Notes: generated from the sequence alone by a model not told the origin. Shown: positions 47,276 to 59,164, counted from the first letter of the stretch. The stretch is DNA of 64,000 nucleotides from Blastobasis lacticolella (GCA_905147135.1 LR990043.1:6545057-6609056); one strand, 5' to 3'. Made by a program: numbers and translations.

Positions 47276-47944
47276 CAATAAAAAGCCGATTCCATAAATT
47301 ATCCAAGGAACAAAACCGGTACTGAGCGAAATACTCCATGTGAAACAAAACCGTGTACCCTCACGAATTATTACAAAAATAATAAAACCCCAGACAGATC
47401 CTTATCATTTAAGTATCTGATAATTACCAACTAATTAGCTTCAACCATGCAGTGGAGGACACTCATTGCTCAAACAGCTATTCTGTTTTGCTTACCTCGC
47501 TTCCACGCTTAATTACTTTTTGAGCAAGTACCGAGATCCAATTAGACAGGTGTTAAATTGCATCTTAGAGGTGATTAAGTGGAGTTTTTTATAATGCGGT
47601 GCTAACACAGAATTTATAGGGAATATCGAGCTAACTACCGGCGTATGGTGTTAATTATATCACGTGATCTGGTTTAACAAGACTAAGGTGCGATGCTAAT
47701 CCTTTGAATGTTAGTATTATCTACTTTGCTCGCTCAATATGGATATTGTGAAAGGGTTATTTAGTGAAAAATGAATATTAACAAATAATAAGTACTACTA
47801 CTGTAAGAAAGGACCAACTACTACTCAGCCCTATTTTTAATCCCTGTCTTTTATTAAAGGTTTTCGAAAAACATATTTTGTAAAAATACTTGAAGCGCAC
47901 TGCAATATCGTTAATCCTTTCTTTTAGTTTCTTAGATTTTTTAA

Positions 47945-48175
47945 CCACCGACGACAAAAGAGAGGTGTTATCAGTTTGCCATGTGTATCTGTGGCTTGGT
48001 GTATATGTCGGTTTTCAATATTTATTTGAAATCCAGTTTAATCGAGATGATTCTTAACTTTGTTTCATTAAAATCGGTGCTGCAGTTTAGAGAATACAGA
48101 GAATATTTGAGATTAAGTAAACTTAGTCGCGGGTTATCCGAATTTTCTGTCGGTTGAGTTATTTAAAGGAAGATA
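47945..48175 (+). repeat. family-G interspersed repeat
   Basis: ACCGACGACAAAAGAGAGGT GTTATCAGTTTG ... CATTAAAATCGGTGCTGCAG ... TTTTCTGTCGGTTGAGTTAT. Confidence 0.7.
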
Positions 48176-48734
48176 TGCTACCATTACCATCAATATTTTA
48201 CCATGCCAGGTTCGGAAAATAAATTTCATAAACAGCTGATAAAAATGTAAATGGATCTTTGATCATCTTAGATCTATTACCACGCTGTCCAATGATATTT
48301 TATATCGTAAATACCTCAAAATCTGGAACTCCGGTATCTATGACGGGTAATGGAATAACCGAATCGGGCATTAGGTAATCTTAACGCAATTTTACGAATG
48401 ATTAGTCGGCTTCCAATCCGTCGTGAGGCGTACCGTGACGCCACCTGCGCCGGCGCAGCTGTTGCGCTGACGCGGGAAGCATCAGCCCTTTTTAGGTTAT
48501 ACTTGTGCTTGTTCTGTTATTATGAGCTACTTTGACTAGTAACAGGAATGTTGTAAAACCTTTTTTTTGCCGTTGCAAACTAATGTTTAGAGTCCGGCTT
48601 TAGTAAGTATGTGTACTGTTGTAAATATATTATTAGAGGATATGCTTTTTAGTGATATTTGATTTGTCAATTTTAACGAAATGACTTAATCTAAATTAGT
48701 TCGTTTTAACACGCTACCACAGAATGTTTTTAAG

Positions 48735-48840
48735 TGGCAGGTTAACGAGCATGCTCGTCACCTAATGGTAAGCGATCCTCACTGCCCATGGACATCCGCA
48801 ACACAAGGGACGCGAATACTGGTCGGGCCTTTGAGAAAAG
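48735..48840 (+). repeat. family-D interspersed repeat
   Basis: TTAACGAGCATGCTCGTCAC CTAATGGTAAGCGATCC ... CCCATGGACATCCGCAACAC. Confidence 0.6.
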
Positions 48841-48944
48841 AGTAAGTTTAGGATACCCCCTAATGTCGTACGCTCAGGAATCCCGCTGAAGGAAGATCAT
48901 TCAACAAAACTCTATAGGTACTTGAAGAATTGTAAAAAGCTTGT

Positions 48945-49215
48945 GCATGGGGTACCAATTGGCTCCCGAGACTGTTCAACTGGTTGACTAATCTGGACCT
49001 AACCTGGAGGCATACCTGGGATAAGGGCAGGTGATTGATGACCTAACGAAAGGCGAGCTCGTTGAGGTGCCAAAGTTCGACAAGACATAAACTACGGTCA
49101 CCCATTTAGTTCGCGGACTCTCCGAGCGTTGCTTAACCTTGGTTATCGATCTCGCAAGCACGCTGCCACTAACCAGTACCGCTTCTGCCGTCATAATCAA
49201 CGATAGACGATCGAA
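48945..49215 (-). repeat. family-H interspersed repeat, minus orientation
   Basis: GGGGTACCAATTGGCTCCCG AGACTGTTCAAC ... AACCTTGGTTATCGATCTCG CAAGCACGCTGCC. Confidence 0.7.
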
Positions 49216-49579
49216 CACAGCAATTATCGAATAACCGCTTACCGATAATTCAATTAGATGTATTATATTAATCTTCTTGCTAATCAGGCTGAAAACAATT
49301 AGAACGGCTTATAAACATGTCTGCTCATATCGAAACACTAATATCGATCAGAATTTTTTACAACTATTTTCGTGGATTAGAGTCAATTGGGTGGCCACTG
49401 ATGCGAAACCAAATCCGCACGAAGTGGCAGGAAATTTAACCAGTCTTTGTTTTAATAAGCGAATTTATCAAGAGCTGTAATTGCTGTAAGTAACGTTGAT
49501 TTCAATCGTGATAATAATTATTATTGGTCTTATTTTTTATTATCGTGTTAGCGTTCGAGTTACACTTACATAGTATATA

Positions 49580-49890
49580 AGCTAACCGACTCAAAAAGTC
49601 GGATAAGCCCGACCAAGTTTACTTAAGCTCAAATATCTTCCAAACTACAAAACCAATTTTAATGAAACAAAGCAAAGAATCATCTCGATTAAACTAGCTT
49701 TCAAATAGAGAAATTGCATCAAAATCGGTCCATCCATTTAGAAGCTACGATGCCACTAACACAAACACCATCCCGAATACACTATAAAACGATGTCACAG
49801 ACAGACAGAGAAGAGACAAAGACACAGATTCACAGATACACACATAAAACTTACAACACCCCTATTTTTTCGTCGGGGGTTAAAATTAAA
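49580..49890 (-). repeat. family-G interspersed repeat, minus orientation
   Basis: AACCGACTCAAAAAGTCGGA ... AATCATCTCGATTAAACTAG ... CGTCGGGGGTTAAAA. About 310 bp, the most complete of three copies. Confidence 0.7.
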
Positions 49891-50534
49891 GTCGCTAGAG
49901 AAATATCTAGGTATTAAAAAACGAACTGCTAGAAATTGATACCGACCGAGCCGACAAAAAGCAAATTAACGAGTCACTGGTCACGGTCCACGGTTTCCTA
50001 CTCGCGAAATTGGTGAAAAACTTGATTAAATTAAATAAGAGCAATCTAGATGTGGACTTTAACGGTTGAACGGTGTCGATAGACTGCCACCAACTTATTT
50101 TTACCGTAGACGGCGGCGCTAGTGACGCTAGTGGAATTACATTTACTATACGGCGTCTGTAGTTCTGATGTTGTCTAATTCAGCGGATCCGTTGGTGGTA
50201 CTGTAGCTGTAATGGCAGTATTGATTGGGTCCGTGGAGTAATCGATGGATACTCGTCATCAGGTTTTTGCACTGTTCAGATGGAGTTTGTCGCCCTGTCT
50301 TAGCAAGATTTTTTACGACAGAACTAAACTGCAGGTTACCGATACTGTTCGACAATGTTGCTGTAGTGCTGGGTAAAGGCCATCCTAAAGAATGCCGCTA
50401 AATCCATATTAAGCGGCAAACTTATTTTTTGCATTGAATGGTTTAAATCACACGTAATTTATGAAGATTTGTTATGCATCGACAGATATTTGTTTGTAAA
50501 TCATAATACTGTTATATGGTAATAATATACCGTC

Positions 50535-50610
50535 ACAGAGAGCCAATCGGCTCCAAAGACTGTTCAACCAGTCTCAGGGTCCCCAGCTGAAGACCTTGGC
50601 CAATCTAATC
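50535..50610 (-). repeat. family-H scrap
   Basis: GAGAGCCAATCGGCTCCAAA GACTGTTCAACCAGTCTC, minus orientation. Confidence 0.5.
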
Positions 50611-50875
50611 CATTGTGGTGGACATTAATTATGAACGTACATATGTAGTATCAACTACTTCTTCTGCAAATCCTTTGTCGAGATTTCTATCGCGTGGTTT
50701 CAATACAGCTATTTTTACCGGACTACCAAGGAACGGTTATGTTTTTCGCGCATATCTTGCATGTGCATGTTTGTCTAATATTCTATGTTTGTAATAAAAT
50801 GTGTAATATGAGTTTATAAACGTATTCGTTTGTTCCCATTGTTAGTTTGCTTTCTTTAGAGTCTTGCATTTTTAA

Positions 50876-50979
50876 TACATTGACTAAACATGAAGATTTC
50901 CATAATTTAATACAATGACTAAACATGAAGATTTCCATAATTTAATACAATGGCTAAACGTGAAGATTTCCATAATTTT
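50876..50979. repeat. 36-bp tandem repeat, three units
   Basis: AATACA(T/A)TGACTAAACATG AAGATTTCCATAATTT repeated three times with two or three substitutions. Confidence 0.9.
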
Positions 50980-51014
50980 AGTTAATGTCCCCCCAATTTA
51001 CAGATTTTACAATA

Positions 51015-51140
51015 CGCAGGTATGTATGCATCACTGTGAGCGAGCGCCAATGAGTGACAGTGAGGGCTATACCATAGGCTGCGGTGACCGCTTACCATCA
51101 AGCAGGCCGTAAGCTTGTTTGCCACCTTTGTGGTATAAAA
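51015..51140 (+). repeat. family-C interspersed repeat, 3' part
   Basis: CATAGGCTGCGGTGACCGCT ... GTAAGCTTGTTTGCCACC ... GTGGTATAAAAA. Confidence 0.7.
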
Positions 51141-51229
51141 ATACACACACAAACACATCAGTACCTATCCTTCTCACGCATTCCTCGCAATCAACCACCC
51201 CAATGACGAATAATAAAGCACGCCCGTCG

Positions 51230-51720
51230 CAAATTAGTTATTGGCCGTGCGCAAATATGGTGCGCGACGCCGCGACGCATGATAAATACAGAATTTATTA
51301 ATTATTCAATTACTACGGGACACGGCCTCGGCCCAGGATGGTGGAGTGTTTCAATTAATTCTTGAGCAATAAATATTCGCGGGTATCGTAATAATTTAAT
51401 ACACTATTGGATAACACGGGTCGTTATGGGGGTGTAAAAAGTGGTAATGCAAGCCTTTAGCGCGGTAAAGGAGCGCACCGTCGGAATAGCTAATGTTGTA
51501 GGCCCGTCTGCCAGCCATCGCCGGGTTTTACGACCGCACCGCTGGCATTAAATAATAACTGAATGCTCATATTTTGTTTATCACGTAACGAACTTTTCAA
51601 TTTACAATGCCTGTTGAGTTATTTTCTATTAACTTTGCCCGCTGACCTTAAATCAATTAAGTGTACACTGATAAGCAGCGTCGAGACATGTAAATAATTT
51701 GTTAGAACTTAGGTAAAATT
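51230..51720. promoter_or_regulatory. candidate enhancer-like single-copy block
   Basis: Repeat-free block with mixed GC-rich and AATTAA clusters. It has several homeodomain-core motifs (TTAATTATT, TTTCAATTAATT, AATAATTTAATA), a TTTTACGACC motif (Abd-B/Cdx-like), GACCGCACC and GTAAATAA (forkhead-like). It lies upstream of aristaless. Motif density alone cannot prove function. Confidence 0.25.
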
Positions 51721-51990
51721 AAAGGCTAATTGCAAAGTTTGCAGGTATCTAACCTTTTATAGGTAGCTTTTTTAGTAATTTCTATCCCACTGCATGGCAA
51801 AGGCATCCCTATCCATCTTTAACGACAATAGCTTATAATTATAATAAGCAATAATAAGTAAATATAATATAAGCAGTATTATAATTCAGAATACAATATA
51901 AGACAATATCAAAAATAAACAAATATTCCTTCAAAAGAATAAAGTATGTCTAGCAGACATCGTCGCCTTTAGAGCGAGCGAGAATCTATT

Positions 51991-52202
51991 CATCATCATC
52001 ATCACAGCCCATAACAGTCCACTGCAGGACTTCGGGCCTCTCCCACGAAAGGGGAGGTCATTGCCATAATCTCCACGCTTGGCAGGCGGGTTGGAGATCG
52101 CAGTGCAGTTGATGTAAATCTACCCAGAAAGATGCTGCTGCCCACCTTTCGGATTTGTCCCTTAGTCGCCGCTTACGACACCCACGGGAAGAGATCGCGG
52201 AG
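51991..52202 (-). mobile_element. family-A variant subfamily copy
   Basis: Shares the CATCATCACAGCCC...TGGCAGGCGGGTTGGAGATC end with family A, but the head differs (TAGTCGCCGCTTACGACACC), which marks a separate subfamily. Confidence 0.75.
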
Positions 52203-52284
52203 AGTAGAGAAGAGAATCTATTGCTAAACTTTATTACATACCAAAATGATATATGACATTGTCCACATAAGTAACCAATAGTAA

Positions 52285-52380
52285 ATATCGGGTTAGCAGA
52301 AGACCGGGCGAAGTGGAGGAAGAAAAGTTGAAAAGCGGAGCCTTGCATAGGCCGGGATAGTTGCTAAGATGATGATAATG
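52285..52380 (+). mobile_element. RTE-like LINE 3' end, 5'-truncated
   Basis: Reads AEDRAKW-type C-terminus (CAGAAGACCGGGCGAAGTGG AGG) and ends GATGATGATAATG. 5' truncated. Confidence 0.65.
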
Positions 52381-54204
52381 AATGAGATTATGCGTGGAAA
52401 ACTGTGACAATGTAACTTAACCAACAGTCTTACGAATTTACAACAATAAGAACCACTACTAAGTACCTTAGTACCAAGAATTTAGAACCACTACTGGACA
52501 AATAAAACACGAGTGAAAGAGACGAACTATTGCCGAGCAGTAGGGTAGGAAGTATTAGTCAACGACTCTTGAAATAATGCTATTAATCTGAGCACAACAG
52601 CGCTTAGGGCGCCCAATGCTCGGTAAATAGATAACAATGGAATGGAGGAGTCAGAATACTTAATAGGATCTGTGTAGATAGACCGGCGCCTGGCCGGATT
52701 ACCGACTTTTTGTACCAAGCCCCATTAGACATACACAGAGGTATAAGCTTTTAGAGGCAGCGACTAGGTAGTCAAAAATACTGTCTGGCCAGGAATTAAA
52801 TATAGGTATTACGATTTTCACGGCGATAGCCTATTTCCAGAATATTCCATATATAGATCCACTTGACTGTGGAATCTGGCGAGAGGATTCTGGTGGATTT
52901 AATGGCTAAGATAGTTTTTGGGTCGCTGAGCCAGCGCAGTGAGTGAGTGTGAGTATGTTACTAAAAAAAATACATTTAGAATTATTTATTGAAAGTAATA
53001 ACCTAAAGGGTAAGAGGTTGGAGGTGACAGCCGTCTGTGGTAAACTTGTTTATTTTTCATACTTGAAAAGACCATAAACTAGGATATGGAATATCCATAT
53101 ATTGGGATATATAGGGGATAGGGCATTGATATGGATGTGCGTGTGGATGTATGTTTTTAAATTGAGGTAGGTGATCTTTAAATTGAACGACTCTCTCGGT
53201 ACTGGTAAGTAAATAACAAATAAATTGCAAAGACAAAAAGTGTGGTTCATAGTTACACTTATCAAGTAACTGTTTTAGTAAAAACTCACACATAACCTAT
53301 TGCATTGTAAAAGACAACTGACAGTTATGACTTAAATAATTAAATTGGTATCAATAATTGTGTAATACATCATTGTATTTGTAACTCATGTTATGGGAAA
53401 ACGGTTAATGAAGCAACGTTCGATTTGCTAAGACTGTAAGAGAAGTATGGATTTTCCGTGGAAATTGTGTCATAGAGATAATTATAAACTATATGAATAA
53501 TTTATTAATAAAAAAATTGCTGTCAAAGTATTGCTGACTAGAGAACAATGCCCAGTTTCTTGCCGCCACCTCATTCTCCGAAAAATAGAAGAGTAGCATT
53601 AAAATAAAATTGGTGTGCAAATTATAGAAAACAGAAACGCAAAATAAATAGTCCAATAAAAAACATAATTTTTATTTCTGTAAAATTTTAATTTACTCTT
53701 ATGACGACTTCATTGCAACAATCTATTACGGCGTACTCCGTGTCTATAGCGCCTGGACTTAACACTTTGGTAACTCCGTTTTGCAAGCCAAATTTGTCTC
53801 TTAGAATTTGGGATTAGCCGTTTTTGTCCATTAAGCGGTCTTAAGTGTTAATGGCTCTCAGATTATATCGCTTTGAGGAGATAACACCGAGTGGCAGTGA
53901 GTCAGAGTGAGGGCTGACTGATGTGGCTACCTGGTCGATGGTAGGCAGCATAGTAAGGTAAAGGAACTTCACCCCTATTAAAGAGTACATAAAACACAAA
54001 TTTTCATATAGTGTACGTGTCATTGTTGTTACTTCGTAATTTGTGGCATTATTTTTGGTAGTAAAAGTGAACTGCAAAATGGACAATACACATCTTTCTG
54101 CCATATTTCAAACAAATTTATCTATAGGTATTAATGTTACAAAGATATAGATTTGTAGTTTTGTTTGTCAGAAATGTCTCAATAAGTACTGGACCAATGT
54201 CCAC

Positions 54205-54405
54205 CTTTGACGAAACGTTCGACTTCGGTCGGGTTTCGGGGTTTTTATTATTTTTGACAAATATTATTGCAAACTAATTTTTTCATCATCTCTATGTCAA
54301 CTTCTACTAATGATTTAAATTACCTTTCGTTCGCCTAAAGTTGTGGTGATAGTCGATTAATCGGCTTCGGCTTCGGCCAAAAATTGACCATCGGTCGGTT
54401 ACTTG
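54205..54405 (-). repeat. family-I interspersed repeat, minus orientation
   Basis: Ends GTCGATTAATCGGCTTCGGC TTCGGCCAAAAATTG. Body shares TTTTTCATCATCTCTATGTC with the reverse complement of the 380 and 43230 copies. Confidence 0.65.
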
Positions 54406-54504
54406 ATACTAGCGATGTTAGAATGTGAAGTACAATAACTTTTAATACTCAATTTCAATACACAAGAAAGCTGAGTTGGATGCGAGAGCCAACGGCTTAC
54501 AACG

Positions 54505-54602
54505 CGTGGATGCCGAAGACCGGGCGAAGTGAAGAAGAATAGGTAGGAAAGCGGACCCTGGCAGAGGCCGGAATAAGCGCTAGGACTATGATGATGATGA
54601 CT
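54505..54602 (+). mobile_element. RTE-like LINE 3' end, 5'-truncated
   Basis: Frame DAEDRAK-stop-RRIGRKADPGRGRNKR with a (GATGAT) tail. Another scrap with the same end is at 55583-55630. Confidence 0.65.
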
Positions 54603-55999
54603 CATATTAAAAGCTAAGTTCATACATCTAATTAATTAAGGTTTCATTTTAGAGTTTCATTATTTTCTACATTTAGATTTATGATCTTTACCTAATAACC
54701 AGTAATAAGTATCGGCCGGTACGGAAAATAATTTATTTAATTCCGATAGCGTTCGGTAATGAACTTTGTAATTTGAATTATCTGTTTCAATACACTGTAA
54801 TTACAATGTGTTTTTGTTGTTTAATCTGCTGCAATGATCTGTTGTACAAAAAGTCCGTCTCTATCATTACACGTTGCTATTTGGCATTAAGCATTACTAT
54901 CAGTGGGCCGATCGGCTAACCCAATTTCATCACTCGCACACATTATAATGAACAAAAACAAAAATATACAATTTAATATTCGAACATTATTAAAAAATCA
55001 TCAAGATAGCGACTGAGATCGACTTTCGTATCACGAACGCGGCTGGTAGCTCCGCGTACCGTGTAATGAGAAACCAGAATGTTAATTAAGATCTAATTAA
55101 CTCTAATACAATCAACAATGCTGCCCGCGTTCCGGAGGCATCCGCAAGTCATCGACGGTTTTCGTCCACCAGCGAGCCTGACACCTTAACCTTGGACAAG
55201 GCTCAAGTAAAATCAACACTCAACTAAGAAGAGGACGACACGCCGGAGCTCTTTTAAACTGGTCATGTTAATCGAATGAGATCGGCCAACCCTTTAGTAA
55301 AAAATCGGTTAAAATCACTCTTTCCGAAGCCGAAGCCCATTGTGATGTGAGAACTCAATTTAGTACACATTGTGCCGAAGACATGAGATTGGCCAAAGGG
55401 GTAATAGAGATATCTAGGCAACAATTAGATACGCTTGAAGGTTTTTGTGAGGAAAAACGTAATAAAATTTGTTTCTAGGCAGATATTCACAGAGAAGTAA
55501 AATTATATTTAACGTAAATTTCACATATCAGTCATAGGGTGAAATCAATTATTTTAAAATTTGAATTAGAGTATCATTACCAGGTCCCTGGCAGAGGTTG
55601 GGATAAGCACTAGGACGTTGATAGGAGGATATTTTGTACTGATCTCATAATGAACAATTATCAAAATCACCTATTCCCATAATGATTGATTTTCATTGTT
55701 TTAGAACAATAAATTTTATGTAAAGCTACGGCACACTAGATTTAATAGAATTAATTTTATTTTAAAGTATATTAAATATACTACTGTCAAGCTGTATAAA
55801 AGTGCCGTCGGCAACAATTAACTTACTGACAATATTATATTACGGATATCTACAATTTATTCAATATTTATTTTGTATTTTTTAACTAGACTTTTACTTT
55901 TATTATGAGAGGTATCACCTACGTCATACAATAAAAATCTTTGCTATAAATCATGTCAACAATAAACGTAATGTATTTAAAATATGAGAATATAGAGAA

Positions 56000-56470
56000 A
56001 ACCATTCCAAAGTAATTCCACGCCATGCGCCCTACAGTAACGGCGCCATAAAATCAAGATCAATAACAAAAACGGGGCATTGTGGTCATCCTCTAACGCT
56101 AACAACCTTTATAGAGCCCGAGATATGGAAATAACATTCAAAACTGGCCATAATACAAGCTATAAACAAAATTAACAACACAAGGACCCCCGCTGCTTTC
56201 AATTTTGAACCTGACATCGGCCCTAATTCAATAAAGCAATAAAATTCACCTAATTATGCAAATGCCTTTAAAATATCAGACATTATGCCTTTTTGGCCCC
56301 AAAAAATATGATGGGAGCCGTCAAATGAGGCCGACGTAGGCTTTGATTAATGGAACCCGTGCGCGTCTTATCAAAATAATGACATTATTCTAATAGATTA
56401 ATTATTATGTATAATTAGTGGAACGGCAGGAGGCAGTGGATTAACATGTAAAATATTTTAATAAGCATTA
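56000..56470. promoter_or_regulatory. candidate enhancer-like block with octamer motif
   Basis: Repeat-free block carrying TAATTATGCAAAT (POU octamer ATGCAAAT at 56256-56263), GATTAATGG, TCTTATCAAAAT and TAATTATTATG. Lies about 1 kb from the candidate aristaless promoter. Inference from motif content. Confidence 0.25.
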
Positions 56471-56999
56471 ATGTCGTGTCCAGCCGTCTATGCGATAACG
56501 ATATCACACATGAATAGGTGTGCGTTTTAACGGAAATTAAAGAAATGAGTTACTAAAAATATTTCCTACATAAATAAAGTATAATATTGTGTAATGGTTA
56601 TTTATAAATTCTGGTACTATTTATTAAAGTAATTTAAGAAATTTAAAGTTACATCTAAAATACTAAAAATAAAAAATACATACAAAAATTGAAAAAGGCA
56701 ATGATAATAGTATTAATTTAAAAAATTGATTATATTTTAAGCTTTTAATACTTTTTTATTACAAAAAGTGTAATGTGTGGTACATTAGTAAGTATCTGGT
56801 TATTAATAGTAAGATTGTTCAATATATACATATTACATAGATTAGAGAACGACGTCGATGGAATAAAACAATACAAGACAACACGGAAAAAATATTTTAA
56901 ATTAAAATAAAAGCTTGGATCCAAGGTTATTTTCACGACCACGAGAAACAACAAAGTAACATCACTGTTCAATAAAAATACAAAAACAAAATAGGTACT

Positions 57000-57320
57000 C
57001 ACTTTGTTTAACGGCTATGCACTCCAAAGAAACAGTAGGTCCTTAGAAACACGCAGCCAGTGTAGCGAGCACGAACACGCCGGTGTCAATAAACGGCACA
57101 ATTTACATGACACCCTGTGACGTCCGGACCGACAACAAAGCAATAAACTATGACACACCAACGCCTTCAAACGACTGCTAGAGAATAAAGCCCGGTCTGC
57201 TCGCTCAATCGCCTACACACGATCCAAAAACGTATAACAAAAAACACCGGTCCGAAACCACGCCCCTGCGGTACACCTAGCCAATGGCGACGCTCGGATA
57301 CCGTGGCGGGTGTGAGGCAG
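57000..57320 (-). promoter_or_regulatory. candidate promoter / 5'UTR exon region for aristaless
   Basis: GC-enriched stretch with a minus-strand GCCATTGGCTAGG (CCAAT-type box on the complementary strand) near 57280. A possible donor, AACAAA|GTGAGTACC, sits near 57004. The aristaless exon at 45024 needs an upstream non-coding exon on this strand, and this is the most promoter-like segment seen between there and 58 kb. Inference only. Confidence 0.25.
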
Positions 57321-58179
57321 GCCACAATCAGTCGATACGGGCCCCTACTTCGATACCACTAATTGACTTTATCAACAAACCGACTTTACTGGCCAGAGTC
57401 ACGATATATGCGTTTGTCTGCTGTGTCAAAAGCCTAACTGTGTTGTAATTAAGTACATTGAGAATGAATGGATGATTTGAGCCTCGGGCGATAGTGGGGA
57501 TTCGGAATTGGAAATCTCTAAGTGATTGTTATGCCAACCAGTTTGATTCATAATTAGTTGATTGTTGCATTTCAAAATCTATAACGATACGTAAGTAGTT
57601 TCGGAAATAGAGATTGGTACGCTTTCAATTTAAAATAACAATATTCACTATTTTCATATTTTGTGATAAATTCTTGTATGAGGAGTCCAACAATCAGCCG
57701 TGTTCCAGTTTAAATAATGTAGGTATGTTTGTAGAATTTAAAAAATAAGGTATTAAGCTTCTAGTTTGAAGTGGGGACTGGGCTGACGTATCAAAAGATG
57801 GAGTCAGAATGTACTATAAAGACACTATCAGATAGTGTCATCTATCTGTCAGACACTATCAGAAAGACATTGTCAAGTAGCGGACTATCTTTCGGCACGA
57901 AGCGGATAGAGGAGATTCTGCAAGGATAGTTCGCAACAAGCATCACTAAACGGCTTAGCCATTTTGAGAGCCAAGTCTGGAGAAGCCGTTCATTGGATTG
58001 CTTCTGGGCAATTGTGATACAGAACCGTCATTATCTATTATATTCTATCAGGCGACCGTATCAGAGCATCTTCCTGTCAGGTATGGGAGTCTATATTAGG
58101 AGTCTACCTACTATAAATTAAAAATTAAAATATAGTAGGCAAAACTACTATATTTAATTAGCACTACATTACCACTTAC
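57321..58179. other. non-coding stretch
   Basis: Holds the GATA palindrome at 57821. Otherwise nothing recognised. Confidence 0.5.
57821..57839. repeat. perfect 19-bp palindrome with GATA arms
   Basis: GACACTATC-A-GATAGTGTC, followed at 57855-57868 by a partial second copy (AGACACTATCAGA). Confidence 0.75.
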
Positions 58180-58344
58180 CGCAAAACGGAACGCGTCCAT
58201 AAGATCCTCTAAAGAAAAATGTTCCTGGTGCAAATCGAATAATTCAGAACGATCTTGAGTATTGACATTTGTATGACGTGACGTCAAACTCAAGTCAAAT
58301 GAAACAAAACAGCTATGGAGTTCAATATTGCAGAAAATATACAT
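58180..58344 (-). CDS. candidate first exon (55 codons) ending at GTAAGT donor, product unknown
   Basis: The open frame from ATG 58344 ends in phase 0 at TTTTGCG|GTAAGTGG. The C-terminal part (LFDLHQEHFSLEDLMDAFRF) has an amphipathic, protein-like composition, while the first part contains TGACGTCA (58279-58286) and TGACATTTG-like motifs better suited to promoter or 5'UTR. The real start may therefore be the internal ATG at 58200 (MDAFRFA). A MITE sits immediately upstream at 58358. No downstream exon or family was recognised. Same strand as aristaless but not an aristaless coding exon, because an in-frame stop follows the 45024 acceptor. Confidence 0.3.
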
Positions 58345-58357
58345 TTAAGAAATAATA

Positions 58358-58730
58358 TATAACAGGACCACGCTAAGTCCGAATCGACTGACAGTGGTAG
58401 AAATTATAAAGTGTGGATATGGCAATAATCTAGGGATAATCTGTCCTTGTCAGTCCTTGTCAGTCCTTCTTGTAAACAGTTAGTTATTTGGTCACGATTA
58501 GCTTGAAGTTTTGTCAAAATTATTAATCTTGCTGAAAATTATCTCCTGCACGTCCTTTTTAATTGTTTTGCCCATTATTTAATAATATTTTTCATAACTC
58601 ACGAAAATAAACAATCCTACAGAAATCACATTGTTTGTTGTACTTTTATGAATGACGTTCTGTGACGGATAAAAAACTTGGCATACTTTTTTTTTAATAA
58701 GCGATCCGGACTTGGCGTGGTCTTATTATA
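58358..58730. mobile_element. 373-bp MITE with ~24-bp inverted termini
   Basis: Left terminus TATAACAGGACCACGCTAAG and right terminus (complement) TATAATAAGACCACGCCAAG match over about 24 bp with four differences. TA ends suggest Tc1/mariner-type. No ORF. It sits directly upstream of the 58180-58344 exon candidate. Confidence 0.65.
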
Positions 58731-59164
58731 GGAGTACGTACATTTTATTTAAAAACCTACAACTTATATATTTTTTTATTAAATCCCTACCTACTATACT
58801 TTTATGGCTTCTTAACCCGAAAATACTATAGTTGGTCTAAATAAAGTTGGCAACCCTAGGTGTATCGTAGACAGCACTACACTTAGCACCAGGTGTGATG
58901 GCAGTTACATCTGAAAAAGGCTTTCCTTAGTTGTGCTGTAGCAGACCACAATCGGTCTATCGAGACAAGAACGACGATGACTAGAGACGAGACCAGTGAT
59001 GAATAAGATCAATTTTAATATCAATCTGTGTTAGCGAATAAGCGTCGCGAACGTCTTTAGATCACGGAATTCAATTGGATGACTCTTTGTATGTTTCCGT
59101 TATATCTTCGCATCGCTCGTATCATACTGTGCGGTTTCGAAAGAAATTCTTCCATGCACTTTTA
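58731..59164. other. non-coding stretch
   Basis: 58860-58990 (CACCAGGTGTGATGGCAGTT ... GGTCTATCGAGACAAG) resembles a repeat tail but was not matched to another copy here. Confidence 0.4.

Larger units (their letters stand above)
45025..57000 (-). other. aristaless upstream region / presumed 5'UTR intron
   Basis: No coding exon recognised. It contains interspersed repeats (listed separately at 45235, 45632, 47045, 47945, 48735, 48945, 49580, 50535, 50876, 51015, 51991, 52285, 54205, 54505) separated by long AT-rich single-copy-looking stretches. The stretches at 46100-47000, 47280-47940, 52400-54200 and 54620-55580 show nothing specific. ORFs here look fortuitous. Confidence 0.6.
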
